NCBI GenBank assembly: GCA_938084055.1
Contig: CALKDK010000006.1
Span: 1 to 64,000 of the forward strand
Source of the DNA: an uncultured Luminiphilus sp.
GTDB lineage: Bacteria > Pseudomonadota > Gammaproteobacteria > Pseudomonadales > Halieaceae
DNA length: 64,000 nucleotides
Direction of reading: 5' to 3'
In this document: positions 20,293 through 29,705 of the stretch, in pieces
How positions within the stretch are numbered: position 1 is the stretch's first letter
Layout of the letters: the number at the start of each line of letters is the position of its first letter
The notes under the pieces: model-generated
Told to the model about the DNA's origin: nothing
Database searches by the model: none
Seen by the model: the letters and a program-made list of their open reading frames with translations, nothing else
Position numbers and translations under genes: made by a program

Positions 20293-21266
20293 CGCATCGC
20301 CCTCCCTTCATAACTGACGTAAACATCGGTATAAAGCTTGTCGGGGCTGGGATCGTCCGCCGCGAGGGCCAGCGCGACCGTACGATCCAGCTCAGCGAGA
20401 ATGTCCGCATCGATATCCGCAATGCGGTCAGCTTCCAACTCAGACGTTCGCTCATCAGCAAGAAAATGCACTAATGGATCCCCCGCCTCCCGCTGGGCCT
20501 GCAGCTCCGCTGGATCCCGATAGGCCTGGGGATCACCTTCAAAATGCCCATAGTAGCGTGCTGATACCGCCTCAATCGCCGTGGGACCACCCCCTGTACG
20601 CCCCCTTTCAATCGCTTCGCGACAGGCCGCATGTACAGCGAAAAAGTCAGAACCATCAACGACTAGCGACGGCATTCCGAAGCTTCCGGCACGGGCCGCA
20701 ATCTGTCCTTCTGATTTGGGATTACGCGTAAATTCGGCGTAAAAATTATTTTCGTACATGAAGATCATGGGGAGCTGTAACACCACAGCCAGATTGAGCG
20801 CCTCAGCGACCGTGCCCTGATCGGATGCGCCATCACCAATGAAGGCCATGGCGACGCCACCGGTACCCAGAGTCTTTGCCGTCAGCGCCGCCCCGGCTGC
20901 AATGGGTGGACCACCCCCCACGATGGCGTTGGCACCGAGCATGCCCTTGCTCATATCCGCTATGTGCATTGAGCCGCCTTTCCCATTGCACAAACCATCC
21001 TGCTTGCAGGCAAGCTCCAGCATCATTCCCTCGAGCTCACAACCCTTGGCTATGCAGTGTCCGTGACCACGGTGGGTACTGGCGATATAGTCACCGTCTG
21101 TCATGTCAAGACACGCACCCACGGCGATGGCTTCCTGATTCCGGTACATGTGGATGAAACCCGGCAACTTGCCCTGCTGGTACTCAGACCGAATCCGCTC
21201 CTCAAATTCGCGGATGGTCTTCATCAGTCGATAGGCTCGGGTCAGTTCATCCTGACTGTAATCCAT
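20289..21266 (-). CDS. 2-oxoacid dehydrogenase E1 alpha subunit (TPP-dependent)
   Basis: FIGDGASDQGTVAEALNLAVVLQLPMIFMYENN (TPP motif); overlaps E1 beta by 4 nt. Confidence 0.93.
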   Translation of the reverse strand: MDYSQDELTRAYRLMKTIREFEERIRSEYQQGKLPGFIHMYRNQEAIAVGACLDMTDGDYIASTHRGHGHCIAKGCELEGMMLELACKQDGLCNGKGGSMHIADMSKGMLGANAIVGGGPPIAAGAALTAKTLGTGGVAMAFIGDGASDQGTVAEALNLAVVLQLPMIFMYENNFYAEFTRNPKSEGQIAARAGSFGMPSLVVDGSDFFAVHAACREAIERGRTGGGPTAIEAVSARYYGHFEGDPQAYRDPAELQAQREAGDPLVHFLADERTSELEADRIADIDADILAELDRTVALALAADDPSPDKLYTDVYVSYEGRAMR

Positions 21267-21295
21267 GGCTTGGGCTCCGTGCGGATTGCGTAGAC

Positions 21296-21319
21296 AAAAA
21301 AGGGCCCAACAGGGCCCTT
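21296..21319 (-). terminator. intrinsic terminator-like hairpin: AAGGGCCC-TGTT-GGGCCCTT followed by T-run (minus strand)
   Basis: Plus strand aaaaaagggcccaacagggccctt; perfect stem and U-tract in minus orientation, between TBDR stop and E1 alpha start. Confidence 0.75.
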
Positions 21320-21336
21320 CAGACTGATCAGCCTAC

Positions 21337-23865
21337 TCAGAAGCTGTAGCCCACCTGAATGCCGTACTCCCGCGGCGCACCATGGCGGGTAAAGTTCCAA
21401 AGCGTCGCCACCGGGTTGGCGGCTACGCGATAGGTCTCGTTGCCAAGATTTTTCCCGTAAATGGATACTTCAACACCGCCGTTGGGGCCGGTATAGGTGA
21501 TATATCCGTTAACCAGCGTGCGCTCCTCCATCTGGGTAAAAGCTTTCTGGCGGATCACCGGCGAACCATCGCTATTGGCACCCTGGAAATTGGCCGGAAA
21601 TGGACTGGTCTCAGCATCATCCTGGTAGTGCATGTTCAGGTTGTAGGTCAGCGTCGCCCCGTTGGCAAGATCCTGGAAGAACGTCGCAGCGAGTGCATAA
21701 GTCAACTCGGGCGAAAAGGGCACCCGCAGACCCGACAGGTCAGGATTTATCGCATCGCCAGCGGCCAAACCCAGGTCGGCGGGGTTGATGCCCGGACGGT
21801 AGTCATCGTACTCATGATCGAGATAACCGAGCATCCCATCCAGTCGGAAATTATCCGATACTGCCCACTGGAATTCGGCTTCCACACCCCGGGCCGTTGA
21901 GGTGCCTTCGTTGACCGAAACGGTCTCCTGGAAGGTATTGCCCGCCGCATCCTGAATAGTAACAACCGTATCCCGCTGCAGGTTCTCGTACTCCGTATTG
22001 AAAGCAGCGAGGTTCAGGCGGAGGGTACCGTCCAGAAGATCCGATTTCAGGCCCACCTCAAAGTTTTCATTCTCTTCGCTGTCATAGGGTGAACAGGAAA
22101 AGGCCGAGCCGCAGGTTTCGGAAAAGCCTCCGGCCACGAAGCCGGTCGCAAAACTGGCATAGGCCATTATCTCGTCGGTGAAACGATAGTCCGCAACCAG
22201 CCGGTACGTCACTTTATCGAAGGTCTTGGAGTTCTTCTGAACGTTGCCAAAAGCGGACTCGGGTAGCGGGTTGGTATGCGGACCCTGATATTGGTCCAGT
22301 GTGATGATGTTGCTCACGGGATTGTCGGCAGTACCCAGGTTATAGCGTTCGAAATCTTTCTGGTCCTCGGTATAGCGCAGTCCGGCACTCAGGGTGAGCC
22401 GGTCAGTCAGGTCAAAGGAACCGTCTGCATAGACAGCCCAGGCGGTTCGGTCCTGAACGGTTTCCTGGACCTCATACCGGGTGTCATAGAAGTTGGTAGC
22501 AGCGAGGGGGCCGAAGAAGCCCAGATTACCAAAGACGATGAACTCCACATCGTCTCGATACACAGCAGCACCACCCACCCAGTTGAAACGGCCGTCGTAC
22601 TGGCTAACCAACCGCAGTTCCTGCTGGAACTGCTCACGCTTGGTATTGCGGCTGGCGTCGTACAGCGAAGTGTAGGCCTCACCCGTATAAGTACTGGCGA
22701 GGATCTCGTCCTGGTCACGCATACCCGTGATCGACTTAATCTGGTAGTTACCCACGGTAAATACCTGATTCAGGTAGATACCCGATGCCTCCACCTGGTG
22801 ACCGGCACTCATGTTGATGATTTCGTTCTGGGTATAGGACTGACCCGTTGTGAAGGGGCTGTCGACACCCGCCGACTCGATACCAGGAAAACCAATGATG
22901 GGCCAGATATAACCCTCACCCTCGGGTGTTTCGTTTGCAGTTGCCACTGTCTCCGACTGGTCGTCGAGGTATTCGAAGATCAAATCAGCCTCGTACCAGT
23001 CAGTAGGTTCCCACCTGAACTTGAGCTTTCCGGCCAGTACATCCTTACCGCCAATGTCTGAGCCGTCTCCTGTGGTTGGGTACGTACTCTTGATCTCAGC
23101 GGTACTTGGGTTGCCGGGCGTCGGGAACAAACCATCGCTGCACACAAAGCACTGGAAAGTACCACCCATTGGCTTGGTGTTGGAGTAATAGCCATCGGAG
23201 TAATCGCGAATAACTGACAATCTCGCCGCCAGGGTCTCACCAAGAGGCACGTTCAGTGCAAATTTGAATTTACTGAGATCGCTGTCATTGCTCGCGTAGC
23301 GGCCGAAATTGACTTCCACGTTACCCGAGACTTCTCCACCCACATCGGGTTTGACCGTGGTAAACGCAATAGCGCCCGCTGTGGTGTTTTTGCCAAAAAG
23401 AGTGCCCTGGGGGCCACGAAAAATTTCCACCTGCTCAATGTCAAAGACTTCAATGAACTGGGATTGAACGTGGTTGAAAGCAAATTCGTCCACGGTGATA
23501 CCAACCGAGGGGTCCTTCGTGACCAGAATCGAAATAAATCCCGTACCCCGCATACCACCGGCGATCGCATTGAAACCGTTTTGTGGGGTCAGGGTGACAT
23601 TAGGTGCGAACTGCGCCAATTCAGTGACTGAGTTCTGAAATGTCTTGTCCAACTGGGCGGCGGTGATGGTACTGACCGCAATGGGTAGTGACTGCTGGCT
23701 GATATCCCGTTTCGTGCCGGTTACTACGACTTCTTCGAGGGCTGTCGCTGAAGCATCCTCGTCCTGGGCGAGCGCGAAAGGGCTCGAAACGAGCATGGCA
23801 ACCGCCAGGGAAAGCGTGGACCGTCGAGAAACGAGATCTTTGGGTGACATATGAGTGGTCGTCAT
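21337..23865 (-). CDS. TonB-dependent receptor
   Basis: EEVVVTGTKRDISQQSLPIAVSTI, RGPQGTLFGKNTTAGAIAF; C-terminal YGIQVGYSF. Confidence 0.95.
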   Translation of the reverse strand: MTTTHMSPKDLVSRRSTLSLAVAMLVSSPFALAQDEDASATALEEVVVTGTKRDISQQSLPIAVSTITAAQLDKTFQNSVTELAQFAPNVTLTPQNGFNAIAGGMRGTGFISILVTKDPSVGITVDEFAFNHVQSQFIEVFDIEQVEIFRGPQGTLFGKNTTAGAIAFTTVKPDVGGEVSGNVEVNFGRYASNDSDLSKFKFALNVPLGETLAARLSVIRDYSDGYYSNTKPMGGTFQCFVCSDGLFPTPGNPSTAEIKSTYPTTGDGSDIGGKDVLAGKLKFRWEPTDWYEADLIFEYLDDQSETVATANETPEGEGYIWPIIGFPGIESAGVDSPFTTGQSYTQNEIINMSAGHQVEASGIYLNQVFTVGNYQIKSITGMRDQDEILASTYTGEAYTSLYDASRNTKREQFQQELRLVSQYDGRFNWVGGAAVYRDDVEFIVFGNLGFFGPLAATNFYDTRYEVQETVQDRTAWAVYADGSFDLTDRLTLSAGLRYTEDQKDFERYNLGTADNPVSNIITLDQYQGPHTNPLPESAFGNVQKNSKTFDKVTYRLVADYRFTDEIMAYASFATGFVAGGFSETCGSAFSCSPYDSEENENFEVGLKSDLLDGTLRLNLAAFNTEYENLQRDTVVTIQDAAGNTFQETVSVNEGTSTARGVEAEFQWAVSDNFRLDGMLGYLDHEYDDYRPGINPADLGLAAGDAINPDLSGLRVPFSPELTYALAATFFQDLANGATLTYNLNMHYQDDAETSPFPANFQGANSDGSPVIRQKAFTQMEERTLVNGYITYTGPNGGVEVSIYGKNLGNETYRVAANPVATLWNFTRHGAPREYGIQVGYSF

Positions 23866-23939
23866 GGTTATCTCCTGCACTGTTGTTTTTATGCCAATCC
23901 GCCACCGCTTTGCGGGGGTAGCAGGATTGCCTGATACAC

Positions 23940-23968
23940 TTGCTTGTGCACAACAAGGATACTATAGA
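23940..23968 (+). promoter_or_regulatory. candidate sigma70 promoter TTGCTT-17-TATAGA with palindrome TTGTGCACAA (23944-23953)
   Basis: Read directly; lies in the divergent gap between TBDR (-) and the M24 peptidase (+). Confidence 0.5.
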
Positions 23969-24052
23969 GCTATATCTGCCGGTGCAACAAGCCTGGCGGC
24001 TTTGATCCCCTTATGTGACGGCGACCGGTTCAACTTATTGGAGTGCAGAATA

Positions 24053-25312
24053 ATGAAGGGACAAATAGCGGCAATTCGTCGGCGGCTGGCTGAGACAGAT
24101 GCCGCAGGTATCGTCCTGACCACTGTCGATAACGTCGCTTACAGTAGCGGCTTAAACTCGGTCATGGATGGATGGAACCTGATTGAACCCATAGCGGCTG
24201 TGTTCATACCCGCCAAAACCGAGGGCAGGGTAACGCTTTTTCTCCCTGAAGCCAGCCTGCTAGCACTGGTTATCGCCCAACGTGAGGGTGTTCCCGTTGC
24301 CTATGACCGGTTGCGCACCTATGACATGTTGAACTTCTGCGAAACCGCCAGGGCACAGGATGCCCACCTCTCCTTACCGGAAGATTTAATTTGCGAATTG
24401 GGGCAACTCAGTGCTCAGGTGGACGGCGACTGCGCTGCTAACATCTGCAGTTCCATCGCGTCGTGTCTTGCCAATTTTGACCTAACCCATGAACTCATAC
24501 TCTTTGATGATCTGCGGGTAGCCAACGAGCTGAGCTCGCAGACAGGGCAGGCCTGGGCCGATGGGCTGGACGTTATGCTGGCATGCCGCGCCATCAAACA
24601 GCCCGATGAAATTGCTCTGCTGCGCGACAGTGGCAGGGCGGCAGACAGGATCATGGCGCACTCGGTCGCCCAGTTGGGCATCGGTGTCCGATGGAGTGAT
24701 GTGGAACGGTCAGTTGCACAATTCATGATCGAGCAGGACGTCGACCCGCTACCGGGCAGTCCAATGCTCTTTGGTGGCGCCTACGACCTGGTCTTCAGGC
24801 CTGACCTCTTTCGCACCAAATACGACACCCCCTTCAAAAGTGGCGAAATAGCCATTCTTGAGACCCAGGGCCGTTATCGGGGTTACTGGATAGACATTAA
24901 CAGGACCGCCCATATTGGCACCGCCCCCCAGGCCTACCGGGACCAGCATGCGGCAGTCCGTGAAATTTTCGATACCATCACCGCGCGACTCCAACCCGGT
25001 GCCAACACGGCGGAGATCTGTCGAACCCACAATATTCCTGCCCTGCAGCGCCTCGCTGCGCCTGAAAAACTGTTGGTAGTCGCCCATTCCATCGGTCGGG
25101 TGCCGCTGGAAAGCCCGGTCCCGTTCCCCGGAACGGGGTTACACGCGGCCCGGGATGGCTTCCGGATCGAAGCGGGGATGGCCATCAGTATTGACTGCCT
25201 ATATTTCGGCAGCAAATTAGGGCCATCCCACATGGAAAACGTGTTCCTCGTCACGGCTGACCGGGTGGAGTCGCTGTACCAGTACCCCCTGGACCTCATC
25301 GAGGCGACATAA
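24053..25312 (+). CDS. M24 family (creatinase/Xaa-Pro peptidase-like) protein
   Basis: ATG 24053 MKGQIAAIRRRLAETDAAGIVLTTVDNVAYSSG; ETQGRYRGYWIDINRTAHIG; SIGRVPLESP. Confidence 0.8.
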   Translation: MKGQIAAIRRRLAETDAAGIVLTTVDNVAYSSGLNSVMDGWNLIEPIAAVFIPAKTEGRVTLFLPEASLLALVIAQREGVPVAYDRLRTYDMLNFCETARAQDAHLSLPEDLICELGQLSAQVDGDCAANICSSIASCLANFDLTHELILFDDLRVANELSSQTGQAWADGLDVMLACRAIKQPDEIALLRDSGRAADRIMAHSVAQLGIGVRWSDVERSVAQFMIEQDVDPLPGSPMLFGGAYDLVFRPDLFRTKYDTPFKSGEIAILETQGRYRGYWIDINRTAHIGTAPQAYRDQHAAVREIFDTITARLQPGANTAEICRTHNIPALQRLAAPEKLLVVAHSIGRVPLESPVPFPGTGLHAARDGFRIEAGMAISIDCLYFGSKLGPSHMENVFLVTADRVESLYQYPLDLIEAT

Positions 25313-25351
25313 ACGCGCTCTGTGGTTCAGCCCGGAGAAGGCTTATTCGGA

Positions 25352-26173
25352 TTACTGGGCGGTGTAACCCCCGTCTACCAACATTTCCGAACCCGTCATA
25401 AATCGCGACAAATCAGACGCAAGGAATAGAATGGCATCAGCAATCTCGTCACCCTGCGCCATGTTACCGATGGGATGCGCGGCGCGGATGGCCTCCCGGG
25501 CCTCGGCGGGACTCGGAGCAAATCCTGCTTCGCCGAGTTCCGTGAGGCACTGGGCAGCGAAAGCCGTATCGACAGTTCCGGGGTGAATGGAATTGATCCT
25601 TACCATCCGGTCGAGTGCGCCGAACTCCACCGCGGCGGCCTTGGTAAACATCCGCACGGCGCCCTTGGTTGCGCAGTAGGCCGTCTGAAACGCGACGCCG
25701 ATGTTGCCGCAGATCGACGACATATTAACGATCGAACTGCGCACCCCCGCTGCCTCACCGGCCACATGTAGGTCATCCAGAAAACACTGGGTTCCCAGGA
25801 ACATCCCGGTGCTGTTGACCCGAAACAGCCGCTCCCAATCTGCCAGGGTGGTGTCTGCCACACTCCTGACCACGTCAATCCCGGCGTTGTTGACCAAAAT
25901 AGAGAGATTTCCGAAGGTCGCCTGCACGTGCTCGCGCGCCTGTTGCCAGCTCAGGGGATCACCCACATCGAGCGCACAGGCCGAGGCCTCGCCACCTGCC
26001 GCCCTAATACTGGCAGCTAGGGCGGTTAAGGACGCCTGTTCCACATCAGTCACTACGACCTGGGCGCCATGGCGCGCAAGGGCATGGGCGGTCGCAGCAC
26101 CAATGCCACCGGCGGCGCCGGTAACCAGTGCAACTCGCGACGAGCCATCGGGAAAATGGAGTAGATTATTCAT
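25352..26173 (-). CDS. SDR family oxidoreductase
   Basis: VTGAAGGIGAATAHALARHGA, LVNNAGIDV, YCATKGA. Confidence 0.92.
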   Translation of the reverse strand: MNNLLHFPDGSSRVALVTGAAGGIGAATAHALARHGAQVVVTDVEQASLTALAASIRAAGGEASACALDVGDPLSWQQAREHVQATFGNLSILVNNAGIDVVRSVADTTLADWERLFRVNSTGMFLGTQCFLDDLHVAGEAAGVRSSIVNMSSICGNIGVAFQTAYCATKGAVRMFTKAAAVEFGALDRMVRINSIHPGTVDTAFAAQCLTELGEAGFAPSPAEAREAIRAAHPIGNMAQGDEIADAILFLASDLSRFMTGSEMLVDGGYTAQ

Positions 26174-26191
26174 AATGCATGGACCCTCCAG

Positions 26192-27115
26192 TCACACTCT
26201 GCTGACTTCGTATCCTGAACTGGGAAAGTGCACCTGCCGGACCCCCAGCCCTTCCCCCTCAACGCGCAGCGTTATCAGGCGATCACCCTGGGCGAGCAAT
26301 GTCCCCCGCACACAGCCGCGGTCAGCGCCGACGGCGCAGACGGCTACCGGGGTATCCCACCAGGTCGCCAACCTGCCGACCCGGGGCTGGCCGCCAGGCA
26401 GGTCCAGGGGGTTGATGGGTTGCTGTGCCAGCGCGGCTCGCGCCACTTCGTAGTCGGACTCCAGCCGGGAACCGGCACCCATGCTGCTGACGCGAGCGAA
26501 CCAACGGTCGAGTGCGCCCAGTCCGGCAATATCATTGCTAACTTCAGGTAGACCACTGCGAACAAACCACAGTATCCCCCAGCAGTGCACATCCGCCAGG
26601 CTGCAGTGATCGCCGTCAAGATAGGCGCGGCCATCAGCAAGCTGATCGTCCAGCAGGCGCGCTGACTGCACAATCTTCAGGGCCATATGATCACGGGTCT
26701 CCGGTAGGGCTGCAAAATCAAGATGGGGAAAGACCGCCGCGCGGTCGTTGTAAAAGTGTGCGTCCCAGTCCTGGGCGTAGAGTGCCACCGCCGAGCGCAG
26801 CACGGGTTCGAAAAGCCCGTCTGCCCAAAGTCCCATGGCATCACTGACAAGGTAGGAGGGTGCAACCAAGCGGGGGGTCTCGGGGTAGAAATAATCAAGG
26901 GCGTCGGCTATGGCTACCGTATCGATAAAAATATCGCTGCCAATTTGCAGTACCGGCGTACCCCGATAACCGCCAGTCAACGCCTCGATATCGGGTTTGG
27001 GAGCAGCCATGGGCATTTCAACTGAACGCCAGTCGAGCCCCTTTATACCCAGAATTTTCTGTGCCTTTTGCGAAAAAGGAGAAGCGTCGTAGTGATGCAG
27101 TATCAAATCAGTCAT
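26192..27115 (-). CDS. glutathione S-transferase family protein
   Basis: LILHHYDASPFSQKAQKILGIKGLDW; GGYRGTPVLQIGSDIFIDTVAIADAL. Confidence 0.85.
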   Translation of the reverse strand: MTDLILHHYDASPFSQKAQKILGIKGLDWRSVEMPMAAPKPDIEALTGGYRGTPVLQIGSDIFIDTVAIADALDYFYPETPRLVAPSYLVSDAMGLWADGLFEPVLRSAVALYAQDWDAHFYNDRAAVFPHLDFAALPETRDHMALKIVQSARLLDDQLADGRAYLDGDHCSLADVHCWGILWFVRSGLPEVSNDIAGLGALDRWFARVSSMGAGSRLESDYEVARAALAQQPINPLDLPGGQPRVGRLATWWDTPVAVCAVGADRGCVRGTLLAQGDRLITLRVEGEGLGVRQVHFPSSGYEVSRV

Positions 27116-27118
27116 GCC

Positions 27119-27838
27119 CTATCCATTATCCTGGGTCGGTTGTAAAGCCCCTGCCCTTTGGTTGAGCAGCAGCGTGTAGTCCTCCGCCGGGATTTCCCGG
27201 GTGGCGTAGCGGGCCATGGCAGCCTCGACCGAAGGCCGTGAGCGCAGCGACTCGTACCATCGTGCGACTGCGGGAAATTCTGTCAGCGTCTGACCCTGCC
27301 AGTCGGCGTGAACCACCCATGGCCAGCAGGCAATATCAGCTATCGAATACGTGCCCGCCAGCCACGGCCGCCGCGATAGAACCTCATTCATAACCCCGTA
27401 CAGGCGGTTAACTTCATCGGTGTACCTGCGAATTCCATAGGGGACCCGTTCAGGCGCAAACTTGCGAAAATGATGCGCCTGCCCCGCTGCAGGTCCCAGA
27501 GCAGACATTTGCCAGTAGAGCCACTGCTTGCACAGCCAGCGCTCACTGAAACCACCCCCGATGAATCGGCCGTGCTGCTCCGCCAGAAACTCGAGAATCG
27601 CGCCCGATTCGAAAATAATCTGGCCATCTGCAAGCTGCAGCAGGGGCACCTTTCGGTTTGGATTCAAAGCAGCAAACGCGGGGCCGAGTTGCTCACCTCC
27701 TGCCAAATCAACCTGTCGACCCTGCCAGTCGATTTCGAGTTCGTGGAGGAGAATAATGACTTTCAGGGAGTTGGGAGAGGGATAGTAATACAGCACCGGT
27801 TGGGCATCCGATGCTGACGTACCGGCGCCATAAGCCAT
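27119..27838 (-). CDS. glutathione S-transferase family protein
   Basis: LYYYPSPNSLKVIILLHELEIDW, NPNRKVPLLQLADGQIIFESGAILEFLAEQ; likely start MAYGAG. Confidence 0.9.
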   Translation of the reverse strand: MAYGAGTSASDAQPVLYYYPSPNSLKVIILLHELEIDWQGRQVDLAGGEQLGPAFAALNPNRKVPLLQLADGQIIFESGAILEFLAEQHGRFIGGGFSERWLCKQWLYWQMSALGPAAGQAHHFRKFAPERVPYGIRRYTDEVNRLYGVMNEVLSRRPWLAGTYSIADIACWPWVVHADWQGQTLTEFPAVARWYESLRSRPSVEAAMARYATREIPAEDYTLLLNQRAGALQPTQDNG

Positions 27839-27860
27839 CACTGAGCCCCGGGGACTTCGT

Positions 27861-29705
27861 TCATGGATTTGTAGGAACCTCATACCAGATGGGCGAGCTA
27901 TACGCGCGATCCTGAATGAATTCCGGTGCCGCTGCGGGTCGCTCCACGCCAAAGAATGCGGCATCCCGCGTGGTCCAGCGTGGCCGGGGTACCTCGATCA
28001 CCCGGGCATAATAGACGGCATCCGCTGCGGGATCGAATTCGATGTCTGTCCACACCGTGCGCAGCGCTGCAGCGCCGTCCGTTTCCGCCGTACCGGCCAA
28101 TGCGACATCGTAAACCTGCTCCCGGCGCGCACCCGTTCCATCAATCCAGCCCTTGACGACCTGCAGCGCGTGGAGGTCAGGGCCGTCAGGTTCCTTCATG
28201 GCAAGAATGAGAAAACTGGGGGCCATGGGCTCAGCCCCATGACCCACCTGGACCGGCAGTGCCAGGGTTCCCCCCATTGGGACGCCGCGCGCATACCCCA
28301 CGGCAGAAACGGGAACCGCCTGAAGGTCTGTCTCCGTGAAATCCCAGCCGGCAAAAAATCGCAGCTGAATGCGCGAACCTGTAGTGGCATAAACCTCCCT
28401 GCGCTGGAGCGCATCGAAAAGCGCCTGCCGGGTATTTTCTGCGGCCCACACGCCCGTCAGACCGGAAGCACTCAAACGCCAGTTGTCGTTGAGAACCTGG
28501 GCCATCTGGGTGAACATGCGCTCCGCCGAGGGTTCCGTAGAACGGAACTTTCCGAAAAAATTATCCTCCGCCACAGCGCTGTAACCTGTATGTGAGTCGG
28601 TCGCACCGATCATCCCGAAACGATAGGGATTGACGCCCAGGCTGCGTCTGTAGTGCAGCCCCTGCCCCAATGCCGGGCGGGCATACTCCTGGGCAAACAT
28701 CCAGTCTGCCTTGCCCTCAGTGAGGGCAATGTTGCCTTCGTCCCAACGCTCAAAAGCGGCATAGCGATCGTCGGGCGAGAGGATCGGATGCGTCTCCGAG
28801 TCGCCCTTGACCTGGGTCACCTCGAGCAGGGGCTCCCATCGGGCCCTCATCTCGGCATAGGCTGCCCCGATTGGGACACCCGCCAATGTTTCTGGGGCAA
28901 ACATCCGGCCATTACTGACATTGGAATTATGGGGAATGGCCAATATCGAACCCTCGGTCGCGGCCTCGTAGTGCGCCATCGCGGCCCATAAATCCTCGGG
29001 GTCATTACTGTCCTGTGAGGAAAAAGGCACCAACCGGTCTGCGTAGCCCTGCCCCTCCCTGTACAGCACCACTCGATGAAGATTGTCGCCGGATATAGTG
29101 GAGGTCCACTCATAGGCTGGAAACGCCGTGAACAGGTGGGGCTGGTTGTTTCGGTCAGCCGTTGCCACTGCGTCGGCCCAGGCAGCGGTCACAACCGGCG
29201 CTGGCGTCATTTTCTCGGGCGTCGGATTCTGGAATGCATCGGCAAAAGCCATGGTGAGTTCACCCATGCGATCGCTGCGCAGCAGCTCCAACCACTCTGC
29301 AGCCAACGGCCAGTCCGCCAACCGACTATCTTCAGCATCGAGCAGACGATAGACCGAAAGGTACTCTGCATGGTCACTGATGGCGAGAAAGTCCAGCGGG
29401 TAACGGGGACGTACCGGCATGCCGTTGCCCGCTACCACCTGCTCGCCCCGGGCAAAACGATAGGCTGTATCTGGGGTTATCCGGGACCCCATGGTATAGG
29501 CGTCAGCGGAGTTACTGGTATGCAGGTGCAGGTCCCCCCAGTAAAGCTGGGTACGCTGCGGATCGGTATTGGGTGAATAGCTGGTATCCGCATCAAGACC
29601 CACTGACCACAGTGCCACGGCGACCATCAGCACAATACCGAACCGGACGGGTGCTTCGAGACCCGGGGTAGCATCGGATGTTGCCATGCCAGTAACCCGC
29701 ATCAC
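27861..29705 (-). CDS. DUF3604 domain protein (putative secreted metal-dependent hydrolase), copy A
   Basis: N-terminal signal-like helix; LYWGDLHLHTSNSADAYTMGSR, FLAISDHAEYL, GMIGATDSHTGYS. Confidence 0.88.
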   Translation of the reverse strand: MMRVTGMATSDATPGLEAPVRFGIVLMVAVALWSVGLDADTSYSPNTDPQRTQLYWGDLHLHTSNSADAYTMGSRITPDTAYRFARGEQVVAGNGMPVRPRYPLDFLAISDHAEYLSVYRLLDAEDSRLADWPLAAEWLELLRSDRMGELTMAFADAFQNPTPEKMTPAPVVTAAWADAVATADRNNQPHLFTAFPAYEWTSTISGDNLHRVVLYREGQGYADRLVPFSSQDSNDPEDLWAAMAHYEAATEGSILAIPHNSNVSNGRMFAPETLAGVPIGAAYAEMRARWEPLLEVTQVKGDSETHPILSPDDRYAAFERWDEGNIALTEGKADWMFAQEYARPALGQGLHYRRSLGVNPYRFGMIGATDSHTGYSAVAEDNFFGKFRSTEPSAERMFTQMAQVLNDNWRLSASGLTGVWAAENTRQALFDALQRREVYATTGSRIQLRFFAGWDFTETDLQAVPVSAVGYARGVPMGGTLALPVQVGHGAEPMAPSFLILAMKEPDGPDLHALQVVKGWIDGTGARREQVYDVALAGTAETDGAAALRTVWTDIEFDPAADAVYYARVIEVPRPRWTTRDAAFFGVERPAAAPEFIQDRAYSSPIWYEVPTNP

